Shown here piece by piece: positions 31,558 to 37,461 of a DNA stretch of 37,461 nt. The translations under genes and the position numbers were made by a program. The stretch's first letter is position 1, and each line of letters starts with the position of its first letter. The DNA is taken from the NCBI GenBank assembly GCA_026995555.1, contig JALWOJ010000139.1, positions 18,098 to 55,558 of the forward strand, read 5' to 3'. Under the pieces are notes generated by a model. It had not been told where the DNA came from. It saw nothing but the letters and a program-made list of their open reading frames with translations, and did no database searches. This DNA is from Acidilobaceae archaeon (lineage in GTDB: Archaea > Thermoproteota > Thermoprotei_A > Sulfolobales > Acidilobaceae).

Positions 31558-32955
31558 TTAGAGTGAGACCTTCTCGACTGGGGCAAGCTTGGCTAAGAAA
31601 TGTCTAACACCTTTCACCTTTGGTTCCCACACTATCTTTAGTCCTTTGATCTTTTCTTTCTTCTCCAGCAGGCTGGCAAGGCTTCTCGCGACATATTCTA
31701 GCTGGGAGCTTGTGTATGTCCTTCTGGGAACGGCAAGTCTCAGCAGCTCGAAGTCCGGATATATTATTTTGCCGTTCTCCTCCCTGGCAAAGGCTAAAGC
31801 CCCTAGACCTACTGCCCTGACGCCTGACTCTAAATATAGGAATGCAGCTAAAGCGTCGGCTGGGAACTGCTCCCTCGGTATGTGAGGAACAGCCTCTAGA
31901 GCATCAACATAGACGGCATGTCCACCAATAGGCTTTATCACAGGAACTCCAAGCTCCTCCATGAGCTCTCCAAAGTACTTCACTTGTTCAATTCTATGTT
32001 TAAGATAGTCCTCATCCACAACCTCTCTCAATCCTTGAGCAATAGCCTCCAGATCCCTCCCAGCAAGCCCGCCGTAAGTTATGAAGCCCTCCTCAAGCAC
32101 AACCCTCCCAGCAAGCTCTTCGTAAAGTTCTCTGCTTCTCGTCCCTATGAAGCCTCCTATGTTTGCTAGACCATCCTTTTTTGCGCTCATTATGAAGTGA
32201 TCTCCGTAGGAGAGCATCTCCTTTACTATTTCACCCACGCTTTTGTTTCTGTACCTCTCATCTCTTATTTTTATGAAGTAGGCGTTTTCGGCAAACCTGC
32301 ATATGTCCATAACTAAAGGAATGTTGTACTCCTCAGAAATCTCCTTCACAGCTTTGATGTTATCCATGGAAACTGGTTGACCTCCTATAGTGTTGTTGGT
32401 AAGTACCAGAAGTATGAAGGCTATCTTGTCGGCTCCCTCCTTCTCTATAAGTTTCTTAAGGGCTGAGGTGTCCATATCGCCCTTAAACGGAGCCTCAAGC
32501 TTAGGGTTCTTTGCCTCAGGAACGGGAAGGTCTAAGGGTTTCCCTCCATGGTTTAATATTACAGCTCTTCCCGTGTCAAAATGCGTGTTTGCAGGGACTA
32601 TCTTAGCGTTTCTCTTGTCCATGAGGGTAGTGTAAAGTATTCTTTCTGCGGCTCTCCCTTGGTGAACTGGAAGTACATACTCTATCCCTAATACATCTCT
32701 TACGGCCTCCTCAAATTTGAACCAACTCCTAGCCCCAGCATAGGCCTCGTCTCCCATCATCAGCGCTGCCCATTGGTAGATGCTCATGGCACCCGTTCCG
32801 CTGTCAGTCAGAAGATCTATGAAGATATCCTCAGATCTTAACCTGAAGACGTTCCACGAAGCCTCATTTAACCTCTTAAGCCTCTCCTCCTTTGGAAGAA
32901 GCCTTACAGGTTCAACCATTCTAATTCTATAAGGCTCGACTGGAGGCATTTTCAA
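31558..32955 (-). CDS. Tryptophanase / tyrosine phenol-lyase family beta-eliminating lyase
   Basis: 465 residues, full length for the family. The PLP lysine lies in HFIMSAKKDGLANIGG. Other family segments are LTDSGTGAMS, LPVHQGRAAE, THFDTGRA, DICRFAENAYFI and the carboxylate-binding RLAVPRRTYT. The family cleaves tryptophan to indole, or tyrosine to phenol, with pyruvate and ammonia. The residue set where TPL has SMERG (its phenol-binding Arg) reads AVGLG here, which leans to tryptophanase; I put this at moderate weight from memory. TTG start with GGTGATC upstream. Single-gene unit with its own promoter-like region. Confidence 0.87.
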   Translation of the reverse strand: MKMPPVEPYRIRMVEPVRLLPKEERLKRLNEASWNVFRLRSEDIFIDLLTDSGTGAMSIYQWAALMMGDEAYAGARSWFKFEEAVRDVLGIEYVLPVHQGRAAERILYTTLMDKRNAKIVPANTHFDTGRAVILNHGGKPLDLPVPEAKNPKLEAPFKGDMDTSALKKLIEKEGADKIAFILLVLTNNTIGGQPVSMDNIKAVKEISEEYNIPLVMDICRFAENAYFIKIRDERYRNKSVGEIVKEMLSYGDHFIMSAKKDGLANIGGFIGTRSRELYEELAGRVVLEEGFITYGGLAGRDLEAIAQGLREVVDEDYLKHRIEQVKYFGELMEELGVPVIKPIGGHAVYVDALEAVPHIPREQFPADALAAFLYLESGVRAVGLGALAFAREENGKIIYPDFELLRLAVPRRTYTSSQLEYVARSLASLLEKKEKIKGLKIVWEPKVKGVRHFLAKLAPVEKVSL

Positions 32956-33038
32956 AGCTTGATCACCTTCTGTTTACTATAAATTTAAGACTTGAAAAAT
33001 TTACTTACGCCTAGTAAATTGAGACCTGTTTACTTCAT

Positions 33039-33521
33039 TTAGAGGAGGTGTTTTCCAAAGTAAAGGCTACAACATATGATGATGTTTGAGGAAAGCCCGC
33101 CCAGAAGGAGTGGGTAAGTGAGCTTTCTTCCCTTTATGCCTAAAAGTAGTCCTAAAAGGCTTCCAGTCCACATTCCTGTTGCTGGGAGAGGAAGGGCTAC
33201 AAATAGCATAAGACCTAGAAGGCCGTATCTTTCGATGAGCTTTCTCCTACCCTCTAATCTGTTTAGGTAAGAAACGTAGGTTTCTCCTATTTTCCTTAAG
33301 AAGAAGTTATTACTTTCATTAAAGCCTCTTCCTATCTTATCAACAACATTTACAAGTGTTGGCAGAAGAATCGAAAGCGTAAAAGTCCCTAATGAGGCTA
33401 TCAGGGTTGCTTTAAGTGGGTTGATTCCTGTTGTGGTGGCATAGATGATCGAGTATCTGCCCTCAATTAATGGCATCAAAGATAGCAGGTAAATGTAAAT
33501 GCTTATTGTGACTTGATTCAT
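33039..33521 (-). CDS. Small multidrug export / COG2426-type membrane protein
   Basis: 160 residues from the ATG at 33521, which follows GAGAGGT by about nine bases; the ATG at 33539 lacks such a site. Features of the family are the helix LSLMPLIEGRYSIIYATTTG near the start and FVALPLPATGMWTGSLLG near the end, with three to four transmembrane segments. Annotated widely as putative small multidrug export proteins, without proof of substrate. Divergent from the cation diffusion facilitator gene. Confidence 0.8.
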   Translation of the reverse strand: MNQVTISIYIYLLSLMPLIEGRYSIIYATTTGINPLKATLIASLGTFTLSILLPTLVNVVDKIGRGFNESNNFFLRKIGETYVSYLNRLEGRRKLIERYGLLGLMLFVALPLPATGMWTGSLLGLLLGIKGRKLTYPLLLGGLSSNIIICCSLYFGKHLL

Positions 33522-33627
33522 ATCATAGCAACCTCTCATCTCAGAATCTAGGGGGCCGCTGAGTTAGCTAAAAATATAGGGTTTTTGGAGAGTCCTTCGA
33601 AAGACTTGGTTGCAAGAGGGATATAAC

Positions 33628-34461
33628 ATGACCAGGAGCGAGGAGATAAAAAATGCGATATATGCGCTAATGTTCAGCGCGCTAGGAGCATTATTTAAAG
33701 TATATGGAGGGATGAGGTATAGTTCTGAGGCTGTGTTTGTTGATGGCCTCACATGTATAGCTGGCCTCTTCGCTGGTCTCTCGGTGATTTGGTGGCTTAG
33801 AAAGGCATCAATGCCACCAGACGAAGATCACCCTTATGGCCATGAGAGGCTACTTTTTGGAGGTGTAGTTCATACAATAGTAATTTATAGCTTAGTGGCT
33901 GGCTATATCTTCTTTATGCTCCTGCACCCTAAGAGTTACGAGGTGTCCCCAGAAGCCTCAATCTATGCAGCCATAGGGGTTGCATTTTATGCCATCGCCA
34001 TAGCCCTTTACAGAAGGGTGACCGTAGCTGGCTCTCCAATAGCTATTTTTACGTTCTCCGAAATCCTAGAAGGAGTTATATCTATAACTTCCTCCTTGCT
34101 TGGAAGCATGTGGGGATATATGATAGATTACATAGGTGCTTGGATCATAGAAGCATATTTGTTCGTTGAAATTGGACAGCAAAGCATTGAACTCATTAAC
34201 ATGATCTCAGATAGGGTCTCTCCAAAGGTTAAGAAGTATGTTGAAAACGAGTTTAGGAAGAGAGGGTTCAGCATCGTAAACTTTAGACTAAGATGTGTGG
34301 TTCCTGGCAAGTATCAGGGAGATATAAGCATAGTACCAGAAAACGACATGAGCGATGATAGGGCCTATGAGATTGCTAAGGAGATCCAAGAGAGGCTCTT
34401 AGAGTCAAATATAGACTTAATAGTTCACGTAAAAAGGAAGAATAAGTATGAAGGTAAATGA
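33628..34461 (+). CDS. Cation diffusion facilitator (CDF) metal transporter
   Basis: 277 residues from the ATG at 33628, with GAGGGAT seven bases upstream (the track starts at an earlier TTG inside the leader). About five or six helices are present, with the CDF mark DEDHPYGHERLLF after helix 2 and SSEAVFVDGLTCIAGL in helix 2. A C-terminal cytoplasmic domain (NFRLRCVVPGKYQGDISIVP) resembles the usual metal-binding dimer domain. The expected HxxxD of the main metal site is not obvious to me, so the transported ion (Zn2+, Fe2+, Mn2+) is open. Confidence 0.82.
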   Translation: MTRSEEIKNAIYALMFSALGALFKVYGGMRYSSEAVFVDGLTCIAGLFAGLSVIWWLRKASMPPDEDHPYGHERLLFGGVVHTIVIYSLVAGYIFFMLLHPKSYEVSPEASIYAAIGVAFYAIAIALYRRVTVAGSPIAIFTFSEILEGVISITSSLLGSMWGYMIDYIGAWIIEAYLFVEIGQQSIELINMISDRVSPKVKKYVENEFRKRGFSIVNFRLRCVVPGKYQGDISIVPENDMSDDRAYEIAKEIQERLLESNIDLIVHVKRKNKYEGK

Positions 34462-34480
34462 TGAGAAAGAACCCCCGATT

Positions 34481-35698
34481 TCATGAGGAGGGCGTCCTAG
34501 ACTGAAGCTCATCAATTAACTCTCTAATCCTCCTTATGCCCTCCTCTATCCTCTCAGGACTCTCCGCAGCGAAGCTCAGCCTTACCGTGTACTTCTGTGT
34601 AGGGCCGAAATAGGACCCTGGCACGCTCGCAACATATTTCTTCTCAAGAAGAAGTTTTGAGAACTCCTCTGAGTCCATCCTTAACTTCTTAAGGTAGCTT
34701 TCCAGGTCGACAAATGAGAACATGCCACCCCTAGGCTTAACTACCTTAGCTTCAGGAAGGTACCTTTCTATCGATTCTATAGTTTTATTCCTTCTAACCC
34801 TCAGTTCTTCTAGAAGTCTTCTTCTAGTTAGTTCTTTAAGCTTCCTGTCCTTCAAATATATTATGACGAAGTGCTGAGCTATCGAAGGAGGGCAATACAC
34901 TATCTCCTGTAGCACGAGTTTGGCCCTCCTTATCAGCTCTTCCTTCGAATAGACAAAGCCTAGCCTCCAGCCTGGAATTCCGGGATCTTTGCTGAAGACG
35001 TCTATGGCAATGACGTTCTCAGGAGCATATTTGTAGAGCCAATAATGTTCTCCTTCAAAGATTAAAGTCTTATAGGCCTCATCCACTATGAGCCATAAAT
35101 CATGATCTATTGCCAGATCGGCTAAAGCCTTGGCGTGTTTTTCATCTATGATTCTTCCTGTGGGATTATCGGGGGTGACAAGTATTATTGCCTTGATCTT
35201 CTCCCTTTCTAACGCCTCCTTTAACTTTTCTATGTTAGGTTGATATTCGCTATCTGTAGGAATCCAAAGAACTTTTCCTCCCAAGTACTCAATGAGGGGT
35301 TGATATCCGAAGTATGTAGGGTCGAAGTGAATCACTTTATCCCCAGGCTTTAATATGCTTGATAGTACTGAGAACATAGCCGCCTGTCCTCCAGCCGTGA
35401 CAAGTATTTGATCTGGAGTAAGGCTCGGCCCTCCAAGTTCTTTTATGTCATTAGCTATCAGCTCTCTCAGCTCAGCAAGTCCAGAGGTTGGAGTGTACCC
35501 ATAGAGCCTCATGGTGTCGTCTTCTATGAGCTCCTTTGCTAGCCTTTCTCGAAGCTCCCTTGGTGGTGGGAAGCCTGGTTGGCCTGCAGAGAGCAATATG
35601 ATATCCTTTCCCTCCTTTACAAGCCTTTCTTTAATAGAATCTATTTTCCTCGTTGGACTCTCCCTGATCCTAAGAACGTTTGGATTAAAGTCTGGCAA
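34481..35698 (-). CDS. Class I/II PLP-dependent aminotransferase
   Basis: 405 residues. ILLSAGQPGFPPP at the start, YGYTPTSGLAELREL, NPTGRIID (cofactor-binding Asn), DEAYKTLIF and the PLP lysine in IDVFSKDPGIPGWRLGF are all present. The carboxylate Arg is in KYTVRLSF. Could be an aspartate, alanine or aromatic aminotransferase; the sequence does not decide. TTG start with GAGGTGA seven bases upstream, 25 bases after the NUDIX gene, so an operon is likely. Confidence 0.9.
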   Translation of the reverse strand: MPDFNPNVLRIRESPTRKIDSIKERLVKEGKDIILLSAGQPGFPPPRELRERLAKELIEDDTMRLYGYTPTSGLAELRELIANDIKELGGPSLTPDQILVTAGGQAAMFSVLSSILKPGDKVIHFDPTYFGYQPLIEYLGGKVLWIPTDSEYQPNIEKLKEALEREKIKAIILVTPDNPTGRIIDEKHAKALADLAIDHDLWLIVDEAYKTLIFEGEHYWLYKYAPENVIAIDVFSKDPGIPGWRLGFVYSKEELIRRAKLVLQEIVYCPPSIAQHFVIIYLKDRKLKELTRRRLLEELRVRRNKTIESIERYLPEAKVVKPRGGMFSFVDLESYLKKLRMDSEEFSKLLLEKKYVASVPGSYFGPTQKYTVRLSFAAESPERIEEGIRRIRELIDELQSRTPSS

Positions 35699-35723
35699 GA
35701 AAACTTCACCTCAATCTCTTACT

Positions 35724-36254
35724 TTAAATGACCTTGTTTATTTTAAGTTTAGCATATAGGAGTAAAATTATTGTCTTCGCATCAATAATTTTACCTTCCT
35801 TAATCATATTAAGCGCTTCATTGAGGTCAAACTCCTTAACATTTATTATTTCATGTTCTTCAGGGTGCGGCTTTCCAGGCTTGGGGTTCCAGGCGAGAAA
35901 GTAGTGCATGTACTCAGTTGTATATCCTGGCGACACATAAGCCTCTGCAACCTTTTCAAGCCTCTCTGGATCCCTAAAGCCCGTCTCCTCCTCAAGCTCC
36001 CTTAGCGCAGTCTTAACAGGATCTTCCCCTGTATCCCCGGTGCCAGCTGGGGCCTCAAGGATCCATTTCTTAATAGCCGGTCTATATTGCTCGAGAAGCC
36101 ACACCTTACCGTTGTTTGCTAGGGGAAGCACAGCAACTGTATGAGGCTTAAACCTTAACCTGAAGACCTTCATTTCCTTCTGATTTGGAAGGATCATGTC
36201 TTCCAGCTCGACAAAAATTCTGTCCTTAAAGTTAAAGATCTCCTTGACAGACAT
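35724..36254 (-). CDS. NUDIX hydrolase, ADP-ribose pyrophosphatase-like
   Basis: 176 residues with a perfect NUDIX box GTGDTGEDPVKTALRELEEE plus TGF (G-x5-E-x7-RE-x2-EE-x-G). Upstream VWLLEQYRPAIKKWILEAPAG and downstream AYVSPGYTTEYMHYFLA are the ADP-ribose pyrophosphatase type, which splits ADP-ribose to AMP and ribose-5-phosphate. ATG start. It is the first gene of a likely two-gene unit with the aminotransferase. The 351 bases upstream hold the two RNA candidates listed below and AT-rich sequence. Confidence 0.9.
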   Translation of the reverse strand: MSVKEIFNFKDRIFVELEDMILPNQKEMKVFRLRFKPHTVAVLPLANNGKVWLLEQYRPAIKKWILEAPAGTGDTGEDPVKTALRELEEETGFRDPERLEKVAEAYVSPGYTTEYMHYFLAWNPKPGKPHPEEHEIINVKEFDLNEALNMIKEGKIIDAKTIILLLYAKLKINKVI

Positions 36255-36331
36255 ATCATATCAACCATAATTTAAAGTCTTCCAAGAAAATATTTAGCAT
36301 TTTGTATATTCCATATGTAGCTAGAAGGATA

Positions 36332-36384
36332 GTGATGAATACTTCCCAGGTGGACGAAAGGATGACAGGAATTCCTTTAACTGA
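36332..36384 (+). ncRNA. Candidate C/D box sRNA
   Basis: C box GTGATGA (36332-36338) is followed by exactly 12 bases, a D'-like TGGA (36351-36354), a 4-base spacer, a C'-like AGGATGA (36359-36365), 15 bases, and a D box CTGA (36381-36384). Size and spacing fit archaeal dual-guide 2'-O-methylation RNAs. D' and C' each differ from consensus by one base, and the terminal stem is weak, so this is a candidate only. Confidence 0.42.
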
Positions 36385-36391
36385 AGTATAA

Positions 36392-36458
36392 TGTGTCCTT
36401 GGGGGGAGCCTGGCCACCTCATTCTAGGCCTTACGGCCCTGTTGGTGGCCCGGAGGAC
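36392..36458 (-). ncRNA. GC-rich multi-stem RNA element, H/ACA-like on the minus strand
   Basis: Three nested stems: GTCCTT/GAGGAC (36395-36400 with 36453-36458), GGCCACC/GGTGGCC (36412-36418 with 36444-36450) and GGCC/GGCC (36427-36430 with 36435-36438). On the minus strand the outer stem is followed at once by ACA (36394-36392), as in H/ACA guides. The internal loop is very lopsided (about 2 and 11 bases), and I cannot see a standard kink-turn, so strand and class remain open. Confidence 0.35.
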
Positions 36459-36605
36459 CCGATATACAAATAACCTTTAAAGTTTTAAAATGTTTGGCCC
36501 ACATGAAGCCCAGCGAAGTTCTCGTATACAATTCCTACTTAAATGGAAAATAAGCTTTATTACTTCTCAGTCTCCAGGCCAGTTCCCAGTTGCCTGTGAA
36601 GGAGG

Positions 36606-37091
36606 ATGGAAGAAGGTTTGAAGTTCGGACCCTCTCGCATAAGGTCATGCTTAGAAAGTAAATGCGTGTTCCCCCGTAAATACCTGATTAATACCAAGGG
36701 GTTGCTTTCTAAAGAGGGTTCATCTGCCAAGAAGATTCTAAGGGATAAGCCTATGGAACTGGGAGTGACGTTCTCCGTTATGGCAGAGGAGATCTCGGTT
36801 ATGTACAGAAAGATGGCTGAGAGACAGGAAAGTCCAAGAAAAGCGGGCCTTCTGAGATTAGTTTCAGAGGTCTTAGAGGATCTCGCTGTGGAGGCGATCA
36901 AAGGTTCAATAAGTGAAGCTACTTTAGAGAGGCTAATGGTGCTGGGAAAAATATTGAGAATGAGCGGTCTTCCAAGTGTTAGAATAGAAAGGCTTGTAAG
37001 GTCTGTAAAAAGGTATATGGTTCCTGCTGTCGAAAATTATGTGAACTACGTGCCTCCGCAGCTTGAGACATCGAATAGTATACTTTCATAA
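36606..37091 (+). CDS. Unrecognised helical protein
   Basis: 161 residues. The second part from MELGVTFSVMAEEISVMYRK is a convincing all-helical domain with amphipathic periodicity. The first about 50 residues are less protein-like, and the start is uncertain: GGAGG overlaps the ATG at 36606, and a TTG at 36618 is an alternative. A TATA-like ctttaaagtttt near 36475 may drive it. It overlaps the converging gene at 37046 by 46 bases. I recognise no family. Confidence 0.5.
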   Translation: MEEGLKFGPSRIRSCLESKCVFPRKYLINTKGLLSKEGSSAKKILRDKPMELGVTFSVMAEEISVMYRKMAERQESPRKAGLLRLVSEVLEDLAVEAIKGSISEATLERLMVLGKILRMSGLPSVRIERLVRSVKRYMVPAVENYVNYVPPQLETSNSILS

Positions 37092-37461
37092 TCCGAGGTC
37101 TTGGCGCCCTTCCTAACTCTGATTTCTAGGTGTCCAGGTTTTAGTACAGTAGATCCTGCTATTGTGTAGTCCAAAACCTTTACACATTCAGGAAATATCC
37201 AGTGGACAGTATAATCATATTCAGCCACCTCTTCTTCGTAATAATCTTCATAGAGAATTTTGTCTCCACTGGGAGGCTCAAAGGGTATTTGTATTAAGAA
37301 AATCACAGAAGGTCTCCTAGGTTCTCCTCTAATTTCGATCCAAACGTCTTTTACTCTAGGTCTTACCCTCTTTCCGTTTATCAGCATCTTTTCTTCGTCG
37401 AGAAAGCTTTGCATGTTGTTTCTAAGATTTCTCACTTCGCTTTCAATAAGCTCTCTCTTCC
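37046..37461 (-). CDS. Unrecognised protein, C-terminal part (runs off window)
   Basis: The track starts this ORF at a GTG (37435), but the frame stays open to the window edge (KRELIESEVRNLRNNMQSFLD), so the real start lies beyond. A coiled-coil-like helix (about the first 25 residues) leads into a beta-rich domain (DVWIEIRGEPRRPSVIFLIQ ... YDYTVHWIFPE ... GHLEIRVRKG), perhaps an oligomerising helix followed by a small beta barrel. No family recognised. It overlaps the converging gene at its 3' end. Confidence 0.65.
   Translation of the reverse strand, partial: KRELIESEVRNLRNNMQSFLDEEKMLINGKRVRPRVKDVWIEIRGEPRRPSVIFLIQIPFEPPSGDKILYEDYYEEEVAEYDYTVHWIFPECVKVLDYTIAGSTVLKPGHLEIRVRKGAKTSDYESILFDVSSCGGT

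Noticed and set aside
36503-36553. Leaderless-looking frame MKPSEVLVYNSYLNGK after a TATA-like box
   Set aside because: Sixteen codons only. It could be the broken start of the gene at 36606, but no single shift joins them cleanly.
1-37461. CRISPR array, insertion sequence or phage genes
   Set aside because: I saw no regularly spaced repeats, no intact transposase and no phage structural genes when reading the whole window.

Overview
The window looks like chromosome from a hyperthermophilic archaeon, most likely in the Thermoproteota (crenarchaeal-type) range; I cannot name the species. Signs are AT-rich TATA-like promoters upstream of genes, GGTGA/GAGGTGA ribosome-binding sites, heavy use of TTG and GTG starts (about ten genes start with TTG), two tRNA genes with encoded CCA, and archaeal versions of TmcA, TrmI, Thi4 (His in place of the sacrificial Cys), RtcB and DUF134. 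A gene pair resembling the two steps of di-myo-inositol-phosphate synthesis points to growth at very high temperature.

Layout. 0-10 kb: mixed-strand housekeeping and metabolic genes (threonine synthase fragment; 3-hydroxyacyl-CoA dehydrogenase/enoyl-CoA hydratase fusion; tRNA acetyltransferase TmcA; tRNA m1A58 methyltransferase; a TrkA-C membrane protein; a metallo-beta-lactamase hydrolase; a 4-hydroxybutyryl-CoA-dehydratase/HpaB-family flavoprotein without the iron-sulfur ligands). 9.9-10.45 kb: a gene-poor stretch with a GC-rich structured element, a stop-interrupted short reading frame and tRNA-Leu(UAG). 10.5-12.25 kb: a minus-strand run of Thi4, DUF134 regulator and two very small Trp/Tyr/Pro-rich proteins. 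12.4-14 kb: an unrecognised pair made of an OLD/AAA15-like ATPase with a degenerate P-loop and a small partner. 14-17 kb: CYTH phosphatase/cyclase-like protein, GNAT, nucleoside phosphorylase, an unknown two-helix membrane protein and tRNA-Ile(GAU).

17.4-26.9 kb is the most system-like part: a NicX/aminopeptidase-T-like enzyme, two paralogous Asp/Glu/hydantoin racemases, a DUF917 protein and a complete five-gene Opp-type ABC transporter. Together they look like an uptake and breakdown module for a peptide-like or cyclic nitrogen compound. The substrate is unknown.

27-37.5 kb: the inositol-phosphate solute pair, a CPA2 antiporter with a mini membrane protein, RtcB ligase, a tryptophanase/tyrosine phenol-lyase family enzyme, two further transporters, an aminotransferase with a NUDIX hydrolase, then a gene-poor stretch with a candidate C/D box sRNA and a GC-rich H/ACA-like hairpin, and two unrecognised genes, the last running off the window.
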